A DNA stretch of 64,000 nucleotides from Hymenoscyphus infarciens. Its lineage: Eukaryota; Ascomycota; Leotiomycetes; Helotiales; Helotiaceae. A program made the translations under genes and the position numbers. Under the pieces are notes generated by a model. It had not been told where the DNA came from. It was given only the letters and a program-made list of their open reading frames with translations, and did not search any database. Location of the stretch: positions 1 through 64,000 of the forward strand of contig LLCB01000108.1 in NCBI GenBank assembly GCA_001414345.1, written 5' to 3'. Positions 1 through 12,525 of this stretch are shown one piece after another (within the stretch, counting starts at the first letter, position 1; each line of letters opens with the position of its first letter).

Positions 1-1421
1 CAAACAACCCCCCCCCCCCCCCCCCTCCCCCCCCCCCCCCCCCCCAATTTGCCCCAAAAAGGCCCATGTTTCTCCTCCCCCTCCACAATATAAAAAAAAT
101 GGAAGAACACACGTCTCCTCAGCCGCGACGGTCTGCTACCTACCCCCTTCCACTACTATCATCGTCTCCTTATCGCGGGCCAGCTGATCATCCATACATA
201 CATCCATACGTACTGGTACCCCTGATTCAAAAGTTCCCTCCTTAGTCCTTACCTATCTATCTGCCTATCTGCCTATCTATCTACCTCTCAGCCTATCTAC
301 CTCTTCTCTACCCATCTCGGCACTTTTCCATCTCGGCACTTTTCACTTTTCACATCTTCTTACACACTCTCGTATCCAACCCACTGTCTCACACCCACGA
401 AAACCACACGTTCCAATATTTCCCTTTCCCTTTCCGTTCTTGTCCTTCGCTAATACGGATTACCCAACGAGGATGAATATGTTAAGCCACCTACCTGCCC
501 CCTTTACCACCAGGATGTCGAGTCGAGGTGACGTGGCGACGATATTGCCTTGAGATAGGGAACTTTGCAAAGAGGATTATCGTCCATCATTCTCGCTTCC
601 TGGGAAGCTTCGGGGATTGGTTCTCCAGGAAGTAAGTCATGAGTGTGTGTTCGTTCTCGAGCAAGGATCTCCGTGATCGTCGTCGTCTTTATTCCGATAC
701 CACAGATTTCCGTAGATAGAGAACGAACGAGACCGACTTTCAACACGGGGCACTGCTTCACGAGTGTCATCTCGACTCGACCTGCCTCCAAGAGTCGTAA
801 ACGGGGCAACAAACTCACATCTCAAACAGCCACGGGGGAAAAAACACGCAACTGTAGCGACTGTATTTCTACCACTCTTCTGCTCAAGCTAAAGTTCCAG
901 ACATTATTCTATGTACCAAACTCCCCCACCCCCTCATCGCATATTCATGATATTTCCCTCCCCCAAAACCCCCCATTTGCACCCCAGCCCCGTCCCAACG
1001 TGTGTATTAACCACTATGTATATATAAACTAAAAAGGAAAAACCGAAAAGAACCATCAAAGCCCATGAAATCCAGTGATTTCACCATTCCAGTCTATTGC
1101 AGAAAACTCCAATCATTCAAGTGTTTCCTCTTCAAAGTAGTTTCAAAGTAAAGTGGAAGAAAGAAGAGATAGAATGCGTATTCCATCCAGTTTCAAATTA
1201 ACAATTAATGCCAAAGCTGCAATGAAAAAAAGTATCTCCAAGATGAAGCTTTTCAAGGCAGAGGAAAAAAAGCGAGAAGAAAGCTCGTCTTTGCAGAAAA
1301 AGCACATATACAAATGGTATGGGATGGATTCCAAACTCCTTATTTTCTACCCATAACTTCCTTATGCAAATTGGAGCGAGTGTCGCGAAAGCCAAATTTC
1401 CACTTCTCATGGAAGAATTAT
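1..1421. other. Intergenic DNA downstream of the GT2 gene
   Basis: No gene is supported here. The first 45 bases are almost pure C with one T, a low-complexity tract that may be imperfectly assembled. Bases 230-450 are pyrimidine-rich with CTAT/CTGC short repeats, which resembles a fungal promoter or 5' leader, but no convincing reading frame follows; the 129-codon frame at 643-1032 has no recognisable composition. The part next to 1421 should contain the 3' UTR of the minus-strand glycosyltransferase. Confidence 0.6.
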
Positions 1422-4297
1422 CTACCACGAAAACGTCATCAAAGCAGGGTTCAATGCAAGTGGCAAGAGCAAATGACTAGCCGTAACCGTAGCCATGGGC
1501 AGAATGGCAACGAAATCCGTAATCTTCCAATCATATGGAACGAATGGTGCGGTAGCGAGGACAATCATACCGACTATGCCGAGAATCGAGAAGATCATGG
1601 AGAATTTGAACTTCTTCAACACTTTGGGAACTTCGATAAAGAAATTGGAGAATTCGGCCTCTTTGGAAGTTGCACCCCACGTCATGTCGATTTCGAACAT
1701 GTGAGCGAGAAGAGCCTGTGAGACGTGAAGTGAGAGACCTCCCAAGAAGATCGCCAACATGATCGTCCACTTGAAATTTTCGAAAAGCGCGTAGAGAAGG
1801 GATCGTTCGCCGATTCTGTATCGCATAACAGCGAGTGCAATGTTTCCGAGTCCGTTGAAGACAATGATGATGGAGAACCAAACTTTCCATGAGTCCACAT
1901 AGTATTTGTCCAAGTAACCATTGAACCAACCAATTGCGAAATAATTGGCCGTGGTCATGATCCACGCAGCTCCGATAGCATAGTACGTACCAATGTAAGA
2001 GATGATGGTGATTTTGGATGTGAAGCGAATGTTGGAGAACAAGAATTTGCGGAAAAGTGGTGTGAATGGGCCTTTGTAAATCCACTTGCGGATTGGGTAG
2101 AAGAGAAGTTCGTTACAGCCATAGGCGTATTTTTCCCATCGAGCAAGTTCATCGTAGACAGTAAGCGAGACTCCTTCCTTGAATCCATCACCAGCCCAAG
2201 CAGCGAGACGGATTGTGTAGCCATTGACTTGGAGACGCAGTGACATATCGAAATCCTCAGACACGTGAGATTCAGACCAGAATTTCTCATATCCATCCTC
2301 ATCCTCGTATGAAACTTGTTGAATGGCAGACCATCGAAGGATGGCATTGTGTCCGACGAAAGGAGCAACATCACCGTTGGAGACAGTATATCGGATAGCA
2401 GTGTAGATGAGATTGGTGAAGAAAGTGATACCGTTTTCGAAGTAGGTGTGTACGACTTGCATGACACCGGAGGAGAATTGCATGATACCGACTTCGGGGG
2501 ATTGTTCCATTTCGGAGCAGGCATCGAGTAGGCAATCGGCAGGAACACGAGTATCGGAATCAACTGTTTATGTTAGCATTCACTCTGAAGTTAAAGAGTA
2601 TGGTGGGTGGTGCATACTCAACAAGATGTAATCTCCAACACGAATATTTCCATCAGCCCAGGCACGTCCATTGTCCTCGAGAGCTTCCTTTAAACATCTT
2701 TCGTAAGCCTGAGCTTCGTCGGCTTGCGTCCAGTCGACTGGTCGTTGAATCAAGCACAGTTTTTCTTCAACCATACAGGAGATGTGCAAAGCAAAGTTCA
2801 TGTTGGAAGCCTATTGGAGCAAAATGTTAGCATTTGGTTGACATGATTGGTTGGTGGGAGAGTGGATAATTCCGCTTAATGGGCAGGAATGTGGGTATGT
2901 GCTCGTAATCAACGCAACGTCAGAAAGCGTACCTTTTTGACTACAACAGCTGTTAGCAATGATCAAGTCATTCATTGTGGAGAGCTTACATTTTCCTTTT
3001 CGGATGAAGTTGTCACCATGCTTTGGTCTTGCCACCCAGCCGATGCTGTGGTCAGCATAGAACTCGATTCTAGCACGTCGTTCCTCCTCATCAATAATCT
3101 GAAGACCATCATCATTGACAAACATATTGGCGGATCCACCTTGCAACTCATATGTTGAAATGGCTTGCTTGATGGATTTGACAGTGGGTGCGATGACAGA
3201 GCTCAGACCTTCCTTGTAAACAGGGCATTGGATGGTGATGTGAGGAAGAGTTTGCCCCTGAATCCGTGGAGGTGCACGAGCTGAGTAGAACTTCGAGTTG
3301 AGGGTCAATTGTCGAACAGGACCAAAAAGTTGTGCCAAACATCCAACAATAACTTGGGCGAAGAAGAGGGTGAAGAAGATTTGAACCGGTGTCAAACAGA
3401 GGAGTGCCAGTCTGGTGTACTTTCCGTCTACTGCAACTCCCTTGGCGAGTTCTCGAGCTCCAGCACCCAGCGATGTCATGATGAGAATGAGTGTCAGGGC
3501 AACCAGAACGGTGTTTTGCAAATGCAATCCACGCTTTTCCGGGATGATCTCCCCAGTTTCCTCGTCAATCTCGTATACTCCCGCGTTTGCTTCTTTCTTC
3601 TCATCTTCACCATCGTCGTCACCAGTTTTCCAAACAAGTTCCATTAATTCCGACTCAATTGCTTTGGCACGCTGTACCAAGTGTAACGCCTCGTCATCCC
3701 AAACCACCAATAGAGCGTCCGAGGCAACAAAGGCTGCGAATTGATGTTTGCGAGCACGGGGAAGATCCTCAATCGTTGGAAGAATCTGAATGCGTAGACC
3801 ATTAAGTAAGGGGACGTCTACAGCATCAGGCGACCATTGAAGGAAGGTTTTGATAACTCTCGAATTGACCGTCATTGCACACTGAGAAGTCAGTATACTT
3901 TCAAATGGGGGACGTTGGAGATTCCTACTTGAACATTAAGTGCTGCACAAGCTGCAGCAAAAGGGGAATTGCCCAATTGTGGCGGGCAAGCCATGTATGT
4001 GTTTTTCGACTTTCTCAGTAAAACACCTTCTATCTCTCCACTTCCATCACTGACCCAAAGTTGTGAACATTGCTGCTGGTATAGGTAGTTTACCATAACC
4101 TCATGCTTGATGTCGTCTAGGAAAGTCGAACTTTGTGTTGATCGGTTGGAAAGCGAATTCCTCGATGAACCAAATCTTGACTGAGGTGGTTGCAGTTCCA
4201 TATTGTAACTTGGTTGTGGGGAAGACGATACGGGCTTTTCAGAAACCTCTCCTACCGGTTCCGGCTTCTTCGTCTTGAAGTAGCTTCCCAAACCCAT
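1422..4297 (-). CDS. GT2-family membrane polysaccharide synthase (CPS-1/GT2-like)
   Basis: Processive family-2 glycosyltransferase of the plasma membrane, expected to polymerise a cell-wall or surface polysaccharide from a UDP-sugar. Exons: 4297-3929, 3881-2990, 2940-2933 (only 8 nt), 2810-2618 and 2563-1422; together 2604 nt, 867 aa. Two membrane helices (about 243-262 and 281-310) precede the catalytic domain, which shows VNDDG (~380), FKKASNMNF (~422, created by the microexon), IDSDTRVP (~489) and SEDFD (~591). The usual QxxRW is ELARW here (626-630). Five further helices follow (about 672-857). The family resembles the Neurospora cps-1 and Zymoseptoria/Fusarium GT2 proteins needed for hyphal growth; this link is from memory, not a search. 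It lacks chitin-synthase layout. An in-frame ATG at 4342 could extend the N-terminus by 15 residues. Confidence 0.9.
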
Positions 4298-7200
4298 GAT
4301 GCCGGTTGTTTGTTGAGAGTATGATATATAACGATAGTTCAAGACGTCTCGCGTCGCCTGGGGTTGGATCGAGGAGAGTACGTCTCCTTGAGCGAGTGAC
4401 TTTGAGGCGAGGAAACTATGAGCAGTTCATGGGTATTAGAACTCCCTGGTTGACCTTTGTTGGTAGTTGCAGATCAACGAAAGTCAATGTTGGCCGGTGG
4501 GGTAGATGTACCTCGCTCCTTGTATTCTTGGGGTGGAGTGGGAGGTTGTGTCTTTCTTTACCTGTGGACACCAATTGATCGTAACGAGGGTTGAGCAACA
4601 AAGGTGATGGGACGAGAAGCCTAGTATATCGATCCGGGATGTAAAAAGTACGACAGATGAGAGAAAGATCCGAAAGAAAGGCAAGAAAAGAACAGAGCCC
4701 CTTGGATGGACAGCAGCGGCGAGAAGCAACTAGGTATGCGGGTTTTGGCTGGGGGTTCTCGAAAGACCAAGGGTTGCTGTCCAGGGTTGCTGTCCAGGGT
4801 CAAATGTCGACTCCAGGGGGGGAGGAAGCTGATCAAGGATCCAAGGAGCGTGGGTTGAGGGTTGTGGGTTGTGGGTCTGCTCTCTACTACAATCTAGACG
4901 TAGACGCGGGAGGGAGAAGTCGAAGGTCGTGTCGACGCTGATCAGGGCCTTGTATTGCTTTCTTTGATCGGCCTGGAACTAGGCGCGAAGAAAACGGGGA
5001 GACTTCTGATCGTTTAGATGTTTCTCGAGACGATACAGCCACACGGCGCCACGATGTTCTGCTGCCACTTGCAGGGGAGAGGGAGGAGGGAGGAGGGCAG
5101 TCTGGAGGCGCGCGCTCTGTCGAAACGAGTCGGGGCACTGGAGATGCTGGGAGGGTTGCGTGGTGTTGATGGTGTTTTCGTTTGTTTTTTCGAAGGTGAA
5201 GAATAAGGCTGTGAGGTGTGGTGGGAGTGGTTTGCAGGGGGGGGGGTGTGGATGGGGGAGAGGTGGATGAAGTACCAAAACGTTTGCTGTTTTTTGGTGC
5301 GTGTGATTTTGTATGTGTTCGGTATGAGTGGTGAAGCAATTGCAAACGAATCGAAGCTTTATTTACTTTGGCCCTTCAACCTTCAACCCTCAGGGTGATG
5401 GGTTCCTAAAATGCAGGATGAATAGCGAGGCAATTGCTGACCGCTCAGCGTCCATGGCACCTGCTCTCAACCTACACTGCCCTGCAGGGTCTGTCGCACA
5501 GGCTCTGCAGGCTACACAACATCCTGTTACCACCTCACCGATCCTCAACTGCAGGTGCAGGTGCAGCTCAATAGAAGGGAAGCTCGCTTTCTCGCCTCGG
5601 GTGTGACTTGGACACTTTCAACCTCACCGGCCACTTCATCTGTATGTATTTTTTTCTCCAAGTTGTACTATATTTATCCATGATGTTTCTGGCGCATAAA
5701 AATGGACAAGATCTTCTACAGAACCAGAAGCCTCACGATAAACTTCCGTTGGGAGAAGATCCATGTTAAGCATCCCATCTAGAATGACCCAAAGTCTGAA
5801 GTTCGTATTCTTCTACTGGTAGCCAGGACAGGAACCAGGGCGGCTGTCAATTTTAGCTGGCCCCGCTACTACCGCTCGAGCTATTGTGGAGTCGTGGCAT
5901 GCATCCCCGGCTACAGATGTTCCAAAGCCCCTCACTCCGAAGTCCTTCCTATTTAGGAAATGCAGCTCTCCCTTCGCGATACTTTAATGATCCTCCGAAA
6001 TCATCACTTCACAAGCGGCAGCCCTTTCCCTTTCCCTTTCACTGGTCAGTGGTGGCTGGGGCCGATAAGCTTCTGATCTGCGGAATCATCCAGCCCTTGA
6101 AAGATTGAATTCCACGCATCATTGCTTGCCCCCCTTTTACGAGTACGCACGCCATGGATATTCGCCTATCCGTCATGCCAGTTGTGAAATTTCCATGAGG
6201 ACGGATGACTGGCGATACGAGTGAGTCCAAAATAATTACCGGAAGAGCAAAGAGCTAAATTATGTATGACTCCGTAAAACCAGTCACTTCTTCAGTAACA
6301 ACTGGGGAATCCGATTTTCCATCCGTTCCATCGAGTGCGTGCCGAGTCTCCTAAACTCAGCATAAAATCTGCACACTGCACTGTAAGTGAAATCAGCTGA
6401 TTCCGAATTCCAACCCGAACACCTGCTTTGCAGAATTCCCAGGATATCATGACGAAAATGTAACGTTGAGGGGTGTGCGTGCCATTAGGCAGCTATTTCA
6501 AGAGGTCCTTCCCTCTTCTTCTTCAGTTTTGAAACTCAGCGACAAGTATTTTGATGTCAATTATGTAGGTATTTGTAAAATTCGCCGAGTGAGAAACATC
6601 GTCATGGTGTACAAAAAGACGAAAAGATAGCCAAAAAAGGATTGAAGATTACAGAGAAAATCTCACGGAGCTTGTCCAACGGTACACGGACAATTTCGTG
6701 ATGGGAATCGCAGAAAGCCCATCCCATGTCTTGGGTGGCGTCAAGCGTGGGGGATCGCTTATACGGTGAACGATGGCGAACGGACGAAAAATGAGAAAAG
6801 ATCGGTCAGAGCGGCCGGAAATAACCTTTCCAGGTCTAATCTCTTCGACAACTACGGACGAACAAAATCGATTGATTGTCGGCCCTAACCAAATTCAACT
6901 GATGATCTTACGAAAAAAAAAATTAGTTGGTTAAGTTGGCATTTGAAGGTCAAAACTTCTTATCCTAGAACTTCTCAACGGCAGACTTGTGGCGGCATCA
7001 GATCAAGCCACCAACGTTCAACTTCACTTCATTCAGCAAGCTTCTTCAACCTACCGGTATGTGTTGAGTTCCGATTGGAGAGTAAAACCTCCGATTGACA
7101 TGTTGGGAACCTGGTTGCCTGTTGCCCTATTGTTCTTGCTAGCAAGGTGGATCGAGCCGCTATCAAGATATACAATGCCAAAAAAAAAAAACATTTCCCA

Positions 7201-9900
7201 GGCATGACAGCAGCTTACTTGTTTGAAACATCAAGGATCGGCCCTCTGGAAGCGCCCAAAGCCCTATGCACTGACGGAGCATATCTGATGATGGTACGGA
7301 GTATATCTGACAAGATATCAACTTCACTCAGGCAGGCAGGTTGCGTTGTCCAGGCTTATGGGAACGGAACCTTCACAAAGCCAATCCGACTAGTTACCAG
7401 AGTTCTTCACAACTTCAGGGTCTAATCGGAGCCTCAGCGGCTCCGCTTCCGAGTTCCAACTTCCCACCTATCTCACGGAACGGTCCTTCCTCGTATTAAA
7501 GAGGAAATAAAACTGAAAAGCAGTTAAGATCCACGTTGAAACCAGTCATCTCATTCGTACAGACCATTTAGTCTATCCCGCTCCCGTGAGTTGTCTGACA
7601 GTTCGTCACCTTTCTTAGCGAGAAGTCAGACCGCCCGCAATCATATGTTGAGAGTAGCATTATTGGCAGTTTTGAGCTCTCCAGCTTTCTCTTTTCGGGA
7701 CTTTTGGCAGAAGTCCAGCCGCCTCGGTTTGCCTTGTCACTATATCTATTTCCGTGCCGAAATTCCAACTACGGAATACGGCCCCGTCACTTTGCAGCCC
7801 GTCATGCACATGGTTCACCAGGTTCATCTGCAATCAATTCATCACGGCAGCAATTTGTTGGGACCCAAAGTAGTGTCACCCTGTAGCAAGCCGGGTGTTA
7901 CAGCAGGAGATAAATTCATACCAAAGTCTAGGCTCGTACTGAGACACGTGGAAACAACAATCAGTGTAACAACATGGCTTTACGAACGGATTTCCATAGA
8001 TGATTCAATGAAATCCCACGCTTGTGTCGATCCAAAAAAGCCGCGAACCAATTGCTCCAGGTCAGGCAGCAGGCTCGTTTGCAATCTCTGTTGGCGAAGC
8101 AGTAAGCAGTGAGATGATTCTTGTGTCCACCTGTGGATTATTGAAGATGGTACACATATGGTTGCTCAAATATATCTGCATTCAGCTCTGCAGCCTGCAT
8201 GCTAGACCATACGTCGACTGTCCCACCAGAACAGAATCAGAGCAGTCAACCAGATGCTTGTGATACAGTGACACAACTCGTGGCCTCGGGCCTTCTTGCA
8301 CTGTCAAGAAGCCCACTTCAATTGATAGATATGACTCCTTCGTAAAGAAGCCCAGTGGGCATTCTTCCGCCCTTCCCATGTACCACGGTGAGAGTCTTTT
8401 TTGTTCCCAGCTGTATGTACCTGGAGTCATCTGGACCCAATAATTCCTTCAGTACACGGTATTTCGCCATGACTCCGCGATTTCATTAAGGCAGTGCCAT
8501 GGAAGAAATTAGAACATTCGACAAGAAAGATATAATAAACATCCAAAAGCAGCCTCAACAAACGAAATTTCAATATGCCGTGGTATGAAATATTTTTTTT
8601 AAAAAAAAATAAGGAGAGCAATAGAATCTCCAATGCCACCAACATAAGATATCAACCCAGAACGCCTAGAATATCAAAGAAAAGCCGTACCCTTCGTATT
8701 CGTCCAGATGACCCCCAACCCCGACACCTCGCAGGGGCAATATCTGCCGCCCGAGTTCCGGAATAGTATCTTTCCGTATGTGGGCGTAGGCAGTGTATGA
8801 TTGCCTAAGTAACATGCCCGTGGTGAAATAACAACAAGCACTAGCCTTCGTGTCATTGAAAATCGCAAGCCAAAAAGCCTAATCTGATGCTCGTGGCGGC
8901 CACGGCTGGTTTCGGAGAAAGCTGCTGCCACTGCAAAGGAGATGGCGAACTACAAAATGCAAGAAAAAGAAAGGAAACGAGGGGGAAAGGTATTTGAAGT
9001 AAGAAACATGACGAACAGCATGTCCCCGCAAGGTTCCTTGCTTGACTTGGAGTTTGTGATATCCGTTTCCTCAAAACAAGGATCCAAATACGCGCCGATA
9101 ATTCCCCCTTTTGATAGTGACGAGGAGTGATACCTAGAAAGTCTTGCGGAAGCAAGGCCTGCCGAGATGAGCATCACTGCTGTCAGGGGAAATCATGGAG
9201 AAAAGAAGGGAGAAGATTTTCCGGCTTCCAAAGAGAGAGAGTTGTTGTCGGGCATGAGGTGACGACATGAAGATCACAACTTCCACGTGATTCCAAAGAA
9301 ATCTCAATATCACGTGATCCACCCCCTTTCACTACGACTCACATTTTCGTCCTACTAACAATTAGCTCTACTAGCCCATTTCAAAAAGACCAATTGCTCA
9401 AGCCCCGTGAGCATTTAATAACTCTTTATTTCCGTCTAGGCAACCCAAACACCACCAACATCCCTCAACTATCTATCACCTCCTCATCACCTCCTAAAAA
9501 ACCAAGCCAAAAGTCTCATAGCCACCCCCGTTTCCAAACGCCCAGATTCAAGCTTTCCAATATAACGCGTACCTGCCTGCAGTCTGAACTCAGTTCCCCT
9601 GTCCATGTTGCTTTTTTTTCCTGAGCCGCGCGCTTCAAGGTTCCTACCTAATTTCCCACGAGTACGGAGTATACCGTTCGATAAAGGTGGCTCGAATCAC
9701 AGGCAGATGGCCTATCTTATTCGTGGGGGTTTGACAGGGACATCATGTCATGGCCATGATGCGAGATTGATAGCTGCTTGACGTAGGATTGCAGTGCAAT
9801 GAAGTAAGTGATGGAGGAGAGCACTGGCGGTTCTGGAAATAGTAAAGGAAGTGTGCAAACGGAGAGTGGGAACCCAAACAAGTATCACTACTCTCACAAG
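4298..9900. other. Gene-poor intergenic region with GT2 promoter
   Basis: No supported gene in 5.6 kb of roughly even base composition. The first kilobase should hold the GT2 promoter; in gene orientation it is CT-rich, as in many fungal promoters. It includes a 13-bp tandem duplication (4771-4796). The longest open frames, such as the 173-codon one at 7591-8112 (plus), have no recognisable domain, no matching splice structure and stops on either side, so I treat them as chance. No tRNA or rRNA was seen. A pyrimidine-rich, CA-rich stretch at 9340-9610 looks like a 5' leader without a gene. Confidence 0.5.
9284..9318. promoter_or_regulatory. Pair of CACGTGAT boxes
   Basis: CACGTGAT occurs at 9284-9291 and again at 9311-9318, same orientation, 27 bp apart. 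CACGTG is the E-box recognised by fungal bHLH factors of the Cbf1 type. A pyrimidine-rich leader-like stretch follows on the plus strand, but no coding frame does, so the target gene is unknown. Confidence 0.3.
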
Positions 9901-10168
9901 CAATGAAATAAAAACCAGACTCATTGTATTATTGCAATTCGTATTCGTTTGTTTTCCATCTCAATGAATGAAAAGAAAAAGTAAAATGCACAGAAGCATT
10001 CTCAATAGCTATCTTAACAAAGAGCGAAGGATAGCCCAGTCTAAATATTCCCATTTGCCATTTCAGTTCGAACCACCAGCGCCAAATTACATGAGCCCAA
10101 AATTTCTCCGTTTCCATTCAAACAAATACTCAACAGGGTAAAATCCCGAACCCAGACTCTTGAGTTTT
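9901..10168 (-). other. Presumed 3' UTR of the GH16 gene
   Basis: AT-rich, frame-poor sequence immediately downstream of the GH16 stop codon. It contains the minus-strand TTTCATT/AATAAA-like tracts expected for a fungal 3' end, but no single polyadenylation signal stands out. Confidence 0.3.
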
Positions 10169-11620
10169 TTATTCGTTGTACTCGTTACCATCGCATTGTT
10201 TCCATATCTTGACACTGCTGATCTCCATCTGTCCGTTCTTCTCCCAGGTTGGCTGCCATTGGTTACGAGCAGCCCAGAAGTCGTTCTTGGCTCGAGGACT
10301 TTGATCAACCCAGGGTTTTCCAGATGCACCATCTTCGAACCAACCATTTGTGCCACCGACCGCGACATTGAGGATGAGGTAGAATTCTTGATCGAAAGGC
10401 GTTTGTTTACGACCAGTTTGTGACCAAGCATCAACAAGACGAGTACCGTTGGAAAGGGAGCTAGGGAATTGACCACGCTGCCAAAGTGGCTGATTGAAAT
10501 TGGTATATAGAACTTGGAGCAGATTTGAATCGATGTAAGTGAAGAGGTACTTCTGAGACCACTCTAGTCCAAATGTATGTGCGCTTTTCGAGTAGGTAGT
10601 GTGCAAGGCAGCTCTCTTGACGTTTGTTCGCCACCAGGCATCGTTGGCTGAGTCAGGACCCCAATGAAGTGCTGACGAGGCAATGTTGTTTCCACCTTGC
10701 TTGTATGTGTGGTTGTTCCCGCGAGCTTCAAGAATATCAATCTCTCCAGATAGTGGCCAAGGGCCGTAGGTTTCGTTCACTGGCAACATCCAAATCGCAG
10801 GCCAGAGCCAATCTCCATCAGGCAGCTTTGCAGTGACCTCGACACGTCCATACTTGATAACCGCGCCAGCCTTGGTGTTGATACGTCCAGACTTGACTGG
10901 TTGAATGATCGTTCCTTCAGTGGTGTTGGTCTGGGTGACACAACTTTTGAGAGATGTTGATGAACAAGTTCCGTCGGCAGTCAAATTAATGACATTGTTG
11001 GACTCGATTAGTGTTGCATCTTGAAGGGTTGGCTTGATAATGAGCTTTCCATCTTTTATGAAGACATTCTCGTCCGTCAAAGTAGTCTGTTCAAATTGTC
11101 CATTTCTGCATCCGTTAGCTAGTTCCCACCAATTACCAGCAGCGAGAAAAACTTACCCAAACCCACCAACTTCCGCCTCTTTCGTCCATATGTTGTCTCG
11201 GAGACCTTGACTGAAATCATCGTCCAAAACGGGGCAGTATTTATGATGTACCACTGATTTGATCCCATCATATATCAAGAAACCAGCAATTCCAAACCCC
11301 AATGCAAGACCAATCAACGGAATAATCGTCACCCATTTTTCCTTTGGATCTTTGTTTTTCCTCCACGGTTGCTCAACTTCGCCTTTCTTCACTCGTCTTG
11401 AATGGAAATACCTTGAAGGTACCCCCGCGCGAACGGCCGAGGAGGATCCGAACGAGGATGCGGGTCTGGAGGTGAAGGGAGTGGAAAATGGGTTCGCTCG
11501 CGGTGCTGGAGATATTTCGTCGCCAAAGGGAGTATTTCTGCTTTCTGGAGTTCCAGGACGCATTGGAGTTGTGGCCGTGGTGGAGACGGCGCTCCCTCTG
11601 TAGTGCGGAGTATTCTCCAT
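10169..11620 (-). CDS. GH16 beta-glucanase-like protein with N-terminal membrane anchor
   Basis: Two exons, 11620-11157 and 11105-10169, with a 51-nt intron; 1401 nt, 466 aa. Residues 1-95 are Pro/Ser/Thr-rich and end in basic residues; one membrane helix at about 97-117 suggests a type II protein with the enzyme outside the cytosol. The rest is a GH16 jelly-roll domain with the signature SGEIDILEARG; E276 and E281 are the expected nucleophile and acid/base, with D278 between them. Several NxT/NxS sites fit a secretory route. The fold resembles laminarinase-like endo-1,3-beta-glucanases of fungi, which act on wall beta-glucan; the exact substrate cannot be read from the sequence. The start is the first ATG of an unbroken exon whose upstream sequence is G/C microsatellite. 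Confidence 0.9.
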
Positions 11621-11863
11621 GCTGGTACTCGAACGTGAGGACGAAATTATATATTAAGATTCTGTAGAAACGAGTGACGAATTGGGCGAGCAAGAGTCAA
11701 CTTGTCGCAATGAGATGGTCGTCAATGGCCGAAGAGGTTTGGGGATGGAGAAGTTTATCTCAGGATGGAGGAAACCAAAGTTGATGTGGTGGTTGATGGC
11801 GATGTGAGTGACCGGGGTACAGAGTATAGTATAGTTCAGGCGCGACCAGGCCCGCGATTGCTG

Positions 11864-11918
11864 GGGTACGGGTACGGGTACGGGTACGGAGGGGAGGGGA
11901 GGGGAGGGGAGGGGAGGG
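11864..11918. repeat. (GGGTAC)4 followed by (AGGGG)n, G-quadruplex-like
   Basis: Four units of GGGTAC run directly into about five units of AGGGG. The plus strand therefore has about ten consecutive runs of three or four G. It lies about 250 bp upstream of the GH16 start codon and is on the non-coding side of that promoter. Confidence 0.85.
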
Positions 11919-12190
11919 TCGCAGGTTGAACACGGGCCGGAAATCTCAGCTTGGGTTGGCTTGTTTGGAGAGTGAGAGCGTCATCAGTAAAACGGGAGAA
12001 GGAGACAAATATTGACACAATGTTGACGGAGTTTTAAACGAGGCGGCATGGAATGGTCAACCGTCCCGTAGTTGAGCGGTCGCTAGCGTCTAATTCGTTT
12101 GACGCGAAGCTAACGTGTGAAGGAGTACTCGAGTAGATGTTCTCCCAATCCAAGACCAATACCAAGGTACCAGACTAGATAGCGCTCCTC

Positions 12191-12261
12191 CTATTTCCCT
12201 ATTTCTATTTCCCTATTTCTATTTCCCTACTTCTATTTCCCCTATTTCCCCTATTTCCCTA
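12191..12261. repeat. CTATTTCC-type tandem microsatellite
   Basis: About eight irregular units of CTATTTCC(C) in tandem, with single-base variants. No function apparent. Confidence 0.8.
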
Positions 12262-12525
12262 CTGATGGTATGATCCCCAATAGTTTCTGACCTCCTCGCC
12301 TCCCTGAACCGTCAATAGCTCTGTCCTGTCCGCAATCTCACCAACCCTCCAGCCAGGTTTCTCGAGTCCCAACACAGCCCGTGAAAAAAAGCAATAATGG
12401 AACATGCTGCAGTGTTGGTGCAACATGCCGCCGAGATTTTCTCACCGCATGCACAGCGAGCGTTGTAGCACACCATCTAAGCCTGCTGTGTCTGCTGTAC
12501 GCGAGCTAAGCTAGCCTAGGTAGGC

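Larger units (their letters stand above)
11621..12525. other. Upstream region of the GH16 gene with several microsatellites
   Basis: No gene is supported. The region holds the GH16 promoter and two simple-sequence tracts annotated separately. The 60-codon frame across the GGGGA repeat is an artefact of the repeat. Confidence 0.5.

Noticed and set aside
9..45. Poly-C tract as a biological feature
   Set aside because: At the very edge of the sequence and nearly homopolymeric; sequencing or assembly artefact is as likely.
1422..4342. Calling the GT2 gene a chitin synthase
   Set aside because: No QRRRW or chitin-synthase domain layout; motif order and helices fit the CPS-1/GT2 type instead.
7591..8112. 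173-codon plus-strand frame with a hydrophobic start
   Set aside because: Looks like a weak signal peptide, but the remainder has no domain, odd composition and no supporting splice or promoter context.
12058..12120. tRNA-like A-box (TAGTTGAGCGGT)
   Set aside because: No B-box and no cloverleaf could be drawn; flanking arms do not pair.
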